Source: Climacium dendroides (taxonomy: Eukaryota > Streptophyta > Bryopsida > Hypnales > Climaciaceae). Taken from it: a stretch of DNA of 64,000 bases. Position numbers and translations under genes: made by a program. The notes beneath the pieces are model-generated. The model did no database searches. It was not told the DNA's origin and saw only the letters and a program-made list of their open reading frames with translations. Each line of letters begins with the position of its first letter. The stretch's first letter is position 1. The DNA lies in the NCBI GenBank assembly GCA_950106755.1, contig OX467082.1:35898001-35962000 (forward strand). The letters are read 5' to 3'. Shown here piece by piece: positions 1 to 10,741 of the stretch.

Positions 1-475
1 CCGCTGATCATGCGTGCACTGACTGACTTTTTGAGCTCAGGTTGGGCTTACTGTGTGTGCTTATCAGACTGCAAAAACTTCTGGTCAGGATCGGAGGAGT
101 GGAACAGTCAGTTAGGTAGTTAATTTTACTGGGTGGAAAATAAATGGCATAAATTTTAAAACCTCGTGTAACGTTACTTTGTCGAGTCTCCTTTATCGAA
201 GGTGATGTTCTGTGAAGCTAGCGTGACAAGGGTTGGGGTTTATAGAAAGTCCATTGTTTTTGGTCATGAGCAAGTGCTATTTACGGTCGGGTCTCAAAAT
301 TGAAGGATGCAAGTAATTTCGTATTGTCCAGCTGACCCCTAGAGCAAACTTAATTCTTTCGCAGTTGAAGATGCCGACGGGTTGAAGTGGCTACACAGGG
401 GCGGAAGTACAGTACTTATGTTTCCTTGCGAACGAACGAACGAACGAACGAACTCCGTTGCTGTAAGTTGTTCTG
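1..475 (+). promoter_or_regulatory. Upstream region and 5' leader of the B3 gene
   Basis: No conserved coding sequence is visible. The 3' part is probably the leader of the B3 gene. It holds a (GAAC)n microsatellite at about 429-453, a tiny upstream ORF at 371-385 (5 codons including stop) and a longer upstream ORF that starts with ATG at 418 and ends at 741, overlapping the B3 start in another frame. A GTAAGT lies at about 464-469 and could be the donor of a leader intron. No TATA box could be assigned with confidence. Confidence 0.4.
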
Positions 476-741
476 ATGAGGCTGAATCCGCGAATTCCAG
501 GTATGGCAACGAATCGGCAGTTTCCCCCGAATTTGCAGATTCCAGGCCAGGAAGACTGGGCATTCTCAGGACGAGATCCTTACCCCATGGGCTACATGGA
601 GCACCCGAGTGGCTATTTTCCAAACTACTGTTACCCCTATCCTCCTCCTCCTCCACATTTCGCGAGCTATGGCCCTGTGTACATGGGAATGCAACCAATG
701 TACCTGCAACCAATGATGGGGGTTTCCTACTTCGTGCTTGA
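418..741 (+). promoter_or_regulatory. Long upstream ORF overlapping the B3 start
   Basis: An ATG at 418 opens a 107-codon frame that runs over the GAAC repeat and past the B3 start codons at 476 and 503, stopping at 741. If it is in the transcript it would lower translation of the B3 protein. The peptide itself resembles nothing known to me and is out of frame with the conserved protein, so I read it as a possible control element rather than a gene. Confidence 0.3.
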
Positions 742-2708
742 TCAATACGTGCAGGCGCCGGATATGGCCATGACCAGAGCACCACGCAGGAGCTGCACTG
801 CCAGTCGCAGAGTTCCCGAAAATGAAGAGCACTTTGCTGATCATAAACCTGCTGCTGTGCAAACCTGGAAGCAAGAATATGGGGATTCGTCAGTGGCTTC
901 TACTGGACAGGCATGCGCAGCCACTTTGAAGTATCATTTCCAACATTCATATGATTTCATCAGGGTTTGGTTGCTTAGTATCTGCGCTAGTGCATGCAAA
1001 TCATGTCTTGTTCGTTCTGAACAGGGAGTCCACCTTGGCGTACTATTTGTGACTAAAACGTCAGTTTTATCTACTGGCTTGACTTAGAGTGGCAATTGTG
1101 ACATATATTGAACTGTACAGAGCTCTGAAATTAAACTGGGATACATTGTTATAGGTTTAGGTCTTCAGCTAGGCGCCTGTCGTGAAAAGTGCCAACGTTG
1201 TGAAATTCTGCCAAACGATTCTAGTTCGATGAATGTGCAGGTTCCAAAGTTTGTGAGGGTTTGTATGTGTGTGAGACTGTTCGATTTCTCTCTCTTCTTT
1301 TAGCACATGTCGTAATTGAATTTTCTATTCTTTTTGCAAATGAATGAATGCCGTTGATTTTTCTACTATGGTTTTGCAGGGGATGCAGGCACTCGATTCA
1401 AAGGACTTGATGTTCCTCTTGGCAAAACAACTGAGCCCAAGTGGTGTGAACAACCTTGGCCGTATTGTTCTTCCCAAGGTACTGAGAGAATGATTCTCTG
1501 ATCTTTTTCTAGTTAGCACTTGTCCAAGCATTGGGCCCGCAAGAAGAATGTTACCTGTTTTATGAAAAGTCTGGAGTGTACGGCGTGGTGTTCTGAAACA
1601 CAAGTGGATGAAGAATAGGTGTAAGTTGTACTTCAGTTTCTGGAGCCTGTTGGCATGGGGATTGTTTTAAATCACTAATATTCTGCTGAAATGCAGAAGG
1701 AAGCAGAAGCATACTTGCCGCATTTAGTTGCAAGTGAAGGACTACTGTTAACCATGGCCGACTTCGACACTCATCAGAACTGGACCTTTCGTTACAGGTA
1801 TATTAAGAAACCAGTTGTCAAGGTTACTGTATTTAATTTGAAACTCTGGCTCCATGGATTGTTGGTTCATCTAATGATGTGCAATTCAAACCGGCTTCAA
1901 TCTCAGTTTTGTAGTTTTGAATAAAAATTTACTAGTTGTGGAGCTATGGTTAACGTGTGCACTCGCATCTTACCAGGTTCTGGTCAAACAACAAGAGTCG
2001 CATGTATCTGTTAGAAAACACCCGTAAGTCTTTTGTTCTCTTATGTAAAATGGTCTACTGATCTCAATCCTCATTGTCCTTTTTTTGAATTTCTTTTCAA
2101 GTTTGGTTCTCTCCATTTGAGAGACACGTTTGGTATCCCATTTATTTAGTATTCAAACACCTATTACAGGTGGAAATTAAACTTGCAAATTTCCCACATA
2201 TTTGCTGCCTGGCTTCACTGCAGGTGATTTTGTGAGGGCACATAATCTGCAAGAGCGGGATATGATTGTCCTATACAAAGACGCAGAAGGCAACTATGTA
2301 AGAGACTCACTGAAACGATTGTTCAAGTACTTGCTGATTTTATTATCCGTTTGTCTTCATGATTTTTACCCTAACTTAGTCTTCCTATTCTCATAGATAA
2401 CAGCCATACTGCAGTTTTGGTTAGGGTTCAGTTTTGTTTTGTTTTGAAACAAATGAAACAGAATTTCATTGCAAAAGGAGTAAAAATAGTGTAGGGTTAA
2501 GTTTGTTTTAGATTCTTCACCACCAGATCAGCCAGAAATGAAATTACTCAAGGGTCTAACACGTGAAAATCTGCAGGTGGTTCGAGGCGAGAAGAATGGT
2601 ACAAACCCCCCAACATGGGACAACCCAGGTGATAGTGCTCCTGCAGATGAGGACACAACTGAAGAAGAAATTTCAAGGCGAGAACAGACTCTGGAGTTTT
2701 TAATCTGA
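476..2708 (+). CDS. B3-domain transcription factor, ABI3/FUS3/LEC2 (LAFL) type
   Basis: Predicted exons are 476-964, 1380-1478, 1697-1797, 1977-2023, 2224-2297 and 2577-2708. Together they give 313 aa in one continuous frame. An alternative start is the ATG at 503 (304 aa), which has the more typical opening MATNRQFPP. Residues 1-163 are low-complexity (Pro, Tyr, Met, Gln) with no recognisable B1 or B2 box. Residues about 171-277 form a B3 DNA-binding domain with the hallmarks NNLGRIVLPKKEAEAYLP, WTFRYRFW, SNNKSRMYLLENT and DFVRAH, closest to ABI3/FUS3/LEC2. The family binds RY motifs (CATGCA) in the nucleus and drives maturation, desiccation and reserve programmes. After B3 there is only a short acidic tail. 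Oddity: the usual Gly of ENTGDFV is Arg, encoded by a codon split over the exon 4/5 junction. The exon 1 donor (GTTTGG) is weak, so the end of exon 1 is the least certain boundary. Domain assignment is firm; assignment within the LAFL group is inference. Confidence 0.88.
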
Positions 2709-3436
2709 TGAGCAATTTAACGAGACGGAATGGTTCAGCAAGTACCCTATATATAGGAGAGGATGATTGGGTCTTTGGCGAGGCTACTGCTAATTAATTA
2801 CAATATACTACAGGCTATGATCGGCAATTTTTTCTTAAGTACAAATTATTTGCTAACCTAGCTTTGCAAAGCCAGTTTTGACATAACATTAACATGATGG
2901 CAGTAGTAAGAGCATTGCTGTTAACATCCGTGTTGTAGAGCATGTGAATATTTGTAACTAAATTTTGGCCTAGGACTAGTACATGACTGTACGTATAGGA
3001 TTATAAAGACTGAAGGTTTTTGTGAGCTCTTGGAGCTCAGTCACTGTGGTCTGCTGACTGTTTTGGTTGCTGGGTAAGCGAGACAGTTTTGTCATGTTCT
3101 CCAACAGTCACAGACTTCTCTTTTACATATATATATACCGACTGCAAATGATCGATGGCATTGATGTAAATTTGCAATCAGATGAAGAGACGGCTTGATG
3201 GAATGAGCATGTCCTTCGTGATTATTATAACTCTCCACAATGTCATGGGGAGTGGAAATGCAAGCTTTCTGCTATCTGCAGCATTCATTTCATGTTTGCC
3301 AACTACTGTCTCACCAATTGAACTGGATTTGAATGTGGTCGAGGCACCATTGTGACAGACAGCTTCGTACAAATTCTCCGCTATCAGACAGCTTTCTTCT
3401 TCTTTTTCCCGCCTAGAACCTCTATTAGTGCATCCA
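2709..3436. other. 3' flank of the B3 gene, no gene seen
   Basis: This holds the probable 3' UTR of the B3 gene and AT-rich sequence, including a short TA microsatellite at about 3127-3137. No conserved ORF or RNA gene was recognised. Confidence 0.5.
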
Positions 3437-4142
3437 TGGGCAATTTCGTTAGAATGGCGAAATTCCTTTACTTTGGCAGAGCGAGTGGTCTGAAGTGTAC
3501 AAACGTTGTAGATGTCTTAAATCTATATCATTCTTAGATGTTTAAAATCTATACTTGTGTTAGATGTCACTTTTTCAATTCAGAGCAGGCAGTTTGAAAT
3601 CTATAGCAATCTTTGATTTCTTAAATCTATACATGTCCAAGATTCCTGAAAACTATACCTATCCTAGATGTCACTTTTACAATTCAGTGCGGATGGTCTA
3701 GAAATGGCACATGGAATGCCACCATTTTAACAAAACTCCCCATATCCTCTCTTACTATACATGGTGTAGACAATAGGTGGGCTTGTGCATGATCCAAGAT
3801 GGAAAGCTAAATTAAATGTTTATGGGGAATTTCATTAAAATGGTGGTATTCCATGTGCCATTTTTAGACCATCTGCTCTAAATTATAAAAGTGACATCTA
3901 CAACTAGTATAGTTTTCAGGAGTCTTGGACTTTTATAGATTTAAGAAATCTAGGACCAACATAGATTTTAGATCATACAATTTGAATTGTAAAAGTAATA
4001 TCTAGCACATATGCAGATTTTAGACATCTAAGAAAGGTATAGATTTCAAACATGTAGGATAATTGTACACTTCAGTCCGCCTACTTTGAACTGTAAAAAC
4101 TGCAAAAAAGAGGAATTTCGCCATTTCAACGAAATTGCCTGT
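3437..4142. repeat. ~700-bp foldback (hairpin) element
   Basis: The left arm (about 3437-3745) and right arm (about 3825-4142) are imperfect reverse complements over almost their whole length. The outer ends share GGCAATTTCGTT and ATGGCGAAATTCCT, the middle shares AAATCTATA and AGATGTCACTTTT blocks, and the inner ends share GGCACATGGAAT and CCACCATTTTAA. The loop is about 80 bp. No coding capacity is present. This is the structure of a long MITE or foldback element; the superfamily is unknown because no clear target duplication could be assigned. Confidence 0.85.
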
Positions 4143-4360
4143 GTTTATAAAATTTGTGGCCTCTCTAAATGCATAAACCTCTTTTAGTGCATAGTCCTGA
4201 CACCGTGCACTAAGAGAGATTCTACTTGTAATTTGTGCAACATGCCTATGTTTACAAGATATGGGGGATTCCGCAAACTTTGACACTTTTATGGTTTGAA
4301 ATCTATACTTGTCTTAGATGGCACTTTTATAGTTACAATTTAGATTGCACGGTCTGAAAT

Positions 4361-4720
4361 CTATACCTATTCTAAATGGCACTTTTTGCGGTTTAGATTG
4401 TGTGGTTTGAAAAATGTGTATGGAATATTACCATTTTAATGAAATTCCCTATAAATGTATTTATAAAGAATTGTTATAGTCTTGCCTTGGGAAAGTTGCA
4501 TGCTAAGCAACTATAAGGTATTAGTGTCTAAAATCATTCACTATACCTATTCTAAATGGCACTTTTTGCGGTTTAGATCGTGTGGTTTGAAAAATGTGTA
4601 TGGAATATTTCCATTTTAATGAAATTCCCTATAAATGTATTTATAAAGAATAGTTATAATCTTGCCTTAAGAAAGTTGCATGCTAAGCAACTATAAGGTA
4701 TTAGTGCCTAAAATCATTTG
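4361..4720. repeat. Two-copy 180-bp tandem duplication
   Basis: The segments 4361-4540 and 4541-4720 are near-identical, with only a few substitutions, and the period is exactly 180 bp. The unit contains fragments related to the foldback arm just upstream (a TCTAAATGGCACTTTT stretch and a CCATTTTAATGAAATTCCC stretch), so the duplication probably grew out of a decayed foldback copy. Non-coding. Confidence 0.92.
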
Positions 4721-6696
4721 AATAAGGGTTTGAGTGTGGTTCCTATCAATCATTGAACCTATTGATAGTCAATTAGGGATTCTAAGTTTTTTTTTTCATG
4801 CATTTTTTGAACATCAAATGAATAAACTATGAATTCTTGAAGTGTAGGGAATAGGTGTACCTGAAATTGACCCCAAGCTCTCATGAATAAAGGTTGTACA
4901 TCATAGGCAAGAATTTATACGAATTCACTTGAGAAACAAGTTACAATCTAGTGCAATTACCTTAGGTATAGAAAGATTTATTTTTGTAGAAGATCGTCAT
5001 AATTATTGATAGCTTACACAAAGGAGAAATCAAACCCTAATTGGTTCATTCAATTATATTATAATTAAACAATAGCTTCAAATATTATACCATTGTCAAA
5101 TGATGGTTATTTTCCAAGACATAATTTAGAGTTTGTGACCTTGAATATTTTGCAAAGTCTTTAGTTTTTTGTTGGTCTTTTGTCCCTCTTTCATAATGGA
5201 GATTCATAGCAATCAATATAAATGGGATCAATAGTTCTATGGTATGTGTTATGTAAATTAATTAGAGCAATTACATATAATTTGAATAATGATTTTAAGT
5301 TTTAAATAGAAGTTGGATTAAGTAGATAAATTTGAATTAATACTTTGACATCAAACATGTTTCAAGCAAAAATAAAAGCTAGCCAAGGATCACTTCAAAG
5401 AGTTACTTCATGTACACACATAAACTTAAGGCCCACTTATATTTGACCTAGGGCCAAAAAGATTTGCATGAGTTCAGCCCTCAATCTAGCCCAAGTTCAA
5501 TGCTTTAGCCCAAATTTTGGTAAGTGCTTAGGAATGGGTGCGTTTACCTTATATATGACTGCAAGGGCTTCTAACATAACCAGAGTATATTTGAAGCCCT
5601 ATTGGAGATGCGCCAACCAATCTCTTTTGCTAGGATTCATCAAAAACAACCCCAATTCCTACATCCTCTAAACTGTTACATTTTTTGAACATATTTGGAT
5701 TTAGGAAATTTCCATGTTTCATTTAATAGTGGCTAGCCTTGAACTATACTAATTAGAAGCATTGTTGAACATATGAATACACACCCATGAGTTGGCAAAC
5801 ACAAAGGGAAAGATTAAGTTATAAAAAATGCTAGTTATAGGCACACTTGACATTGAGCCCACTTGGTGATGCTACATGTCTCCTTGAAGTGTGGGTGAGT
5901 TAGAAAACCATCTACTTTTGTCTATCAATCCTTCTATCACTAATATACTTTTGTCTAAATATAAATTTATTTATAATTATTATATTTCATTTGATTTAGA
6001 TATTTCATTTAGTTTTGACAAACTTCAAAAATATTAAAGATAGTTTTGACAATTTGCAATTACTTTTTTCTCCCTTTTTTCTATTGTTGAAGTAGCCATC
6101 TACAAAATCAAGTAAGAAACTAGTGAAGTTTTGCCCAATTTAATTTCACTATATTAAGAATGTCATTTTATTAGCCAAGGATGAGAGGTAGTACTTTATC
6201 TTGAAATTTGGCCTTCATTTGGCCTTCATTTGGCCTATTACAATTCCATTGGTGGGTCAACTTTATGTAGAATGGTGTGGATGCTCTTAGATCTTTTGTA
6301 ATGAAAATGGCTTCTAAGATGGTATTGGCATAATGGAGGGGCAACTCCAAAAAACACTCCCTAATGCAATTGGTATTGGTTTTCCTTTATTCTTGGACCC
6401 ATCATTATCCTTCCCAAACCTAACAAATTGGTAAAATAGGGCCTATAACTTGTTTCAAAGCATCGCCATCATTTCACTAGAAATGTAACTTGCAATAGGG
6501 TATCCACCAGGCTCCAATTGCTCTTCTCAAACTTCGTTTGGCTACCCCCACCTATTTTTACCATGTGAACTTGGTGAAAGGAGGATTAACCCAATCAATT
6601 GAATTCTTTTTTCATCCATTAGTTTATCATTCATCCTTGATGATGACAAGAGGAATTGTAGCACAATTTTAGTAGATCCGTGTTGTCACCAATTGC
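4721..6696. other. AT-rich intergenic stretch, no gene seen
   Basis: No conserved protein or RNA gene was found. Around 4798-4862 there is a copy of a dispersed repeat that reappears at about 42050-42118 (shared TGAATAAACTATGAATT block). Around 6205-6240 a short TTTGGCCTTCA motif is repeated three times. The ORF at 5468-5671 has no recognisable features and is probably chance. Confidence 0.5.
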
Positions 6697-7072
6697 ATTG
6701 TGGCAACTAAGGTGGAACTACCCAATTCCACCACCTACATGTTCCTTTCATTTTTCGTCACTAACCCATCTATTACCACAATCTTATTAATCCTTCATTA
6801 TGATGGCAATGCACTTGGGGAGCGGACACATCAGCCACGCTTCAACAACGGTCTGCTCATGCTTCAACAAGGGTCTACTCACAGTTTAACATTTTAGCTT
6901 TGAAAAATCACAAAAAATTCAATTCTTGTCGAAATGTCTTCATTCTTTTTGCAATTGACTTCTCTCAAACAATTCAATCTCTGAAAAATATAAGAGCTGA
7001 CAAATAGCTTCTCCAAAGTTCCTAGATAGCAAATCTGTATGGTAATGGGTAGTTCTACCTTAGTTGCCATGG
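6697..7072. repeat. MITE-like element with inverted ends
   Basis: The left end (about 6697-6735) and right end (about 7036-7072) are reverse complements sharing TGGCAACTAAGGTGGAACTA, with one or two changes. As a result both strands translate to the same short peptide start (MATKVELP) at the two ends. The interior of about 300 bp has no coding capacity. It lies about 630 bp upstream of the Nudix start codon and may border its promoter. Confidence 0.72.
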
Positions 7073-7704
7073 AGACCACTTGCTTGTCCGGATCCCTCCA
7101 CGCGTCGGAGCTCCGGGGTTACAGAACTCTGTGCCGGGCCTCCTATCTTTCAGGAATGGCTGGGTTTGTTTCAAAAAATACTTTTCCCCCCTTTCGCGGT
7201 CGGTAACTTAGAATCATCGGTAGAATCATCGATCAGCTCTAAAATGAACCGACTAGAAGTCTGCACCTTCAAATCGTGTTTGCAAAGCTTTGCAGCAGGG
7301 CGGGAGTTGGGACTCGGGATGGTTTGAATGAATTTCCTTAAAATTGATGCGTTTTCTGTTTCAAGGTAGCGCCTGTGACTGATTGATTGATAGCTACAAG
7401 TAATTGCATCTTCTCTGGCAACTAGGCACACATTTTAGCAATTCTTACTTGGTCTCCGGGAGAATCAAGTTACTTCTTTACTGATTGTTAGAATTGACCA
7501 TTTCAATTCAAGGTGCATGGGTGAAGCTCCTGTGTTCCATTATTGTTTTCCAAGGGAATCGCCATTTACTGTTTACAATGCCGATATGACCTTCGAGTGC
7601 TTTGGGTGTTTGGCAACCAGGTTTTGGTTGGAGAGTTTCTTGCATTTTCAGTGGGCAGATCCGGAAGCGGCTGACTTGACCTAATTTTTCTGAAGTTAAC
7701 ACAA

Positions 7705-10315
7705 ATGGCTGGTTTGGAAGCGGTGGTGGAGGGAAGGAATCCAGCACATTGTTTGCCAGCGGAAGAGGACAATTTTGGAGGGGTCGTTGTAGATGTTCTA
7801 AGCTTGTCTCCAACAGATGTCCCTGCTTTCATTGATTCTCTGCATCTTTCTCTGGAGCTTTGGAGGAGCCAGGTAAAAAGAAAACGGTGGACGGGAATGG
7901 ACATTCGGGGGAGTCTGTATTTTTCAATTTTGTGCGCGGGTTTGTGCCTCCCGGAAAATGGGACACATCTTTACCAACATTTTGTGAGTTCGAATTGGAG
8001 TTCAGTTGATTTTCTTGTTTCATTCTCTGGCAGAAAAAAAAAGGTGTGTGGCTGAAGCTACCGATTGAGTACAGTCTTTTCGTACATCCAACAATCCAGG
8101 TGACTCTCAACTTGTTTTGTGGATATGGTAGAGGGTACGAATTGCGTGTCTTTAAGTACTTTAACATTCATACAAGAGCGTGAATTTTGGGAGATCGGTT
8201 TAGAGCTGTGGATGTATCACTTTGGCACAAGAGCTAAAGTTGTTGAGGACAAATGTTTTTCACCATGTACGATTTTTATGCAATTTCTAAGTGGGAGGTT
8301 GTTGGTCACGACAATAGAAAACTCCATTTCCATTTGTAGATCAGTGACCATAGACATTTAACCAAGTCGTGATTATACCCAACTTGCTAATTGAAGGCCA
8401 ACCAGGTGTATGAATTGATCGGTAAAATGGGTTGGAGACGAGATCAGACCCTTAACGGTTTTAGATCCTCAACCTGATGTTTGTGCTATTGCAAGAGCAA
8501 ACCACATTATACTTTAGCCTAAGTTTGCTATGTAGGTTATGAATCTGTCCATGCTGCGGGAAATCCCACTGTCAAGAGTTACGCTTGATAATCTCTTGTG
8601 TGCTCTATTTTCTGCTGTTGCAGTGATCTCCAACTAAAGCATATCTGTCTACATTCCGTGTGCAGGAGGGTTTCAAATACCATCATGCCGAATCCGAATA
8701 TGTGATGCTTGTTCACTGGCTCTCAACTGAACCATGTACTCTTCCTGGAAATGCCTCGCACCACGTTGGAGTTGGCGCCTTTGTCTTGAATGATCAGCAA
8801 GAGGTTTCCAACACTCCACAACTGCTTAAATTTCTTTGCAGAATGCTATCCGTCAGCGAAATGCGCTCTCTTGCCTCGTGCCACGTCGGAGCTCTGTGGA
8901 CCAGCATTATGTGTCACTTTTAGCATTGAAACGTATGCAGGAGTTAGATACTTGGGAGACGTGGAGAGATCACTGTAGACACAAAAGCTAAATCTGTTGC
9001 GATCAAATTTATCATTATGATTGAATTTCTTATTCAAGTTGAAAGTAGGACGTTGTAGGACATAATAAGTAACAGTAAACGGCCCCCCCTTTTTTTTTTC
9101 GGAGATGAGTGGTTTATGCGTACACCACCAGCTAATAAGTCTAATTCCTTGTATGAATGGATGAGTTATTGTTGGTAAAAGGGGTTAGTGTAGCAGACGG
9201 AATCCGGTTCCTATACTTGGTTTTAGAATCCTTTACCTTACTACGGTAGCTAAGTTTGAAACTCTTGATGCAGATTCTAGCCGTACAAGAGAAGTATGGT
9301 CCTTTTGATGACAAATGGACAATGCCAACAGGAAGGGTTCGTCAGGTCTGTGAATCAAGTGGTCGTTTCCAGTTGCCGTGGTGAAGAAATTCCATATTTA
9401 CTCTGCTTATTGGACTTGAATACCTCTCCTTTTCTTCAACTAATATCCAAAACCTTAAGCTGTTAATGAAACTATTTCATTGCCTGAATGTCAGGGTGAA
9501 GATATATTCGCCGGAGCCATTCGTGAGCTCAGGGAGGAAACTGGGGTTCGTACCGTTTCCTTTGTAATGTGATATGAATGGTTTTGGATCTTTAGATGCA
9601 ATAATCTTGGCTTTTCCTGTGCTGATTGCGTGTTTCTTTATGGTGCAGATTGACTCAGAATTTGTCGAAGTGATTGGGTTTAGGTGTTCCATCTACCCTC
9701 TGGAACAACAAAATTCTACAACTTGCACGGACAGAGTTTTATTGTTTTTCCATTATATTGCTTATCCAACTTCATGTACAATGTGCTTGTTACCGTAACT
9801 CTCGTGATTTTAATTCAAAAACGTCAGAGGTTGGGCTTTCTCACAAATATGAGCAATCCATTTGGTCATTTTTATACCATGAATCCCCTGGTCTTGTAGG
9901 GATTAAGGTTGCCTTTTTCTGTTGCCTTGATTCAGGCAATCTCACACGGCGCCTTTCGGCAAGTCAGACGTGTTCTTCTTGTGTGTACTCCGCCCACTAT
10001 CATCCACAATAAAAGTGCAAAAGTCGGAATTGGCCGACGTTAAGGTACTTAAATCTTTGAATTTGCCATCTGGCTATCATGCTGAGTGTAGTTTCTGTGC
10101 ATGTTTCAATAACATGTCTTATGTTGAGTGTGATTCAGTGGTTGCCTTTGGCGGAATTCCAAGCACAGAAGTACCTGAGTGAAAGGAAAATGCTGAAAAG
10201 GATGCTGGACGTATGCATTGAAACAACAAAATCTAGCAAAGGATTTAGGATGGAAAATGTGCAATCAGGCACACCGAGAGGACCCCAATACTTCTACAAC
10301 AACTGTGGCGCCTGA
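7705..10315 (+). CDS. Nudix hydrolase, plant NUDT2/6/7/8 type
   Basis: Eight exons were traced: 7705-7872, 8034-8099, 8666-8803, 9274-9345, 9495-9545, 9649-9683, 9936-10044 and 10139-10315. They join in frame to 271 aa, the usual length of this family. The N-terminal domain (LELWRSQ, KKKGVWLKLP, EGFKYHHAESEYVML) matches plant NUDT2/6/7/8. The Nudix box G-x5-E-x7-REUxEExGU is complete at about residues 144-166 and is spread over exons 4, 5 and 6 (GEDIFAGAIRELREETG forms most of it), so the Mg-binding Glu residues are intact. PFGKSDVFFLCVLRPLS and FYNNCGA at the end also fit the family. Relatives hydrolyse ADP-ribose and NADH in the cytosol and temper oxidative and immune signalling; CoA or FAD derivatives are possible substrates. 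The exact substrate cannot be read from the sequence. The ATG at 7705 gives the family-like start. Confidence 0.92.
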
Positions 10316-10405
10316 CCGTGTCTAAAATATGGACTGGACACTTCGTTACGCACCGGGCATTTCGTTACGCACCGGACGAATCCATTTTGCAGGTCAGTAC
10401 AGAAG

Positions 10406-10741
10406 TTGCAAATCTGGCAATGGGTCAACTTGAAGGAAGAAGTATGTGAAGGTGATCCCATGGTGATGAAAAGCAGACACTTGGATCACTCTAATGTGAT
10501 ACTTGACAGATTTCAGCATGTGAACTCGTGTGTTCCTGTGTTGCAATTCTTGGCAGATTGTGACTGTCTCGAAGATGGAGAAACTAAACCCGTCATGGGA
10601 CGTAATCATGTCACAAACCGGTTTCCGGCTTTCCGCAGTCTCAAAAAAGAGAAACAACTGGAATTTGGAGTGAGATTACTGATTCATTTGATAGAGAATG
10701 AATTGGAGCAATCAGATCTGGGAAAATACAATTGCTTGTAA
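10406..10741 (+). CDS. Unrecognised small ORF downstream of the Nudix gene
   Basis: An open frame of 111 aa starts 90 nt after the Nudix stop codon. The predicted peptide is Leu/Glu/Asp-rich without membrane segments or known motifs, and it matches no family I recognise. It may simply be the Nudix 3' UTR. GC content and codon use are close to those of the neighbouring exons, which is why it is listed. An acceptor-like TGCAG lies at about 10389-10393. Confidence 0.18.
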   Translation: MQIWQWVNLKEEVCEGDPMVMKSRHLDHSNVILDRFQHVNSCVPVLQFLADCDCLEDGETKPVMGRNHVTNRFPAFRSLKKEKQLEFGVRLLIHLIENELEQSDLGKYNCL

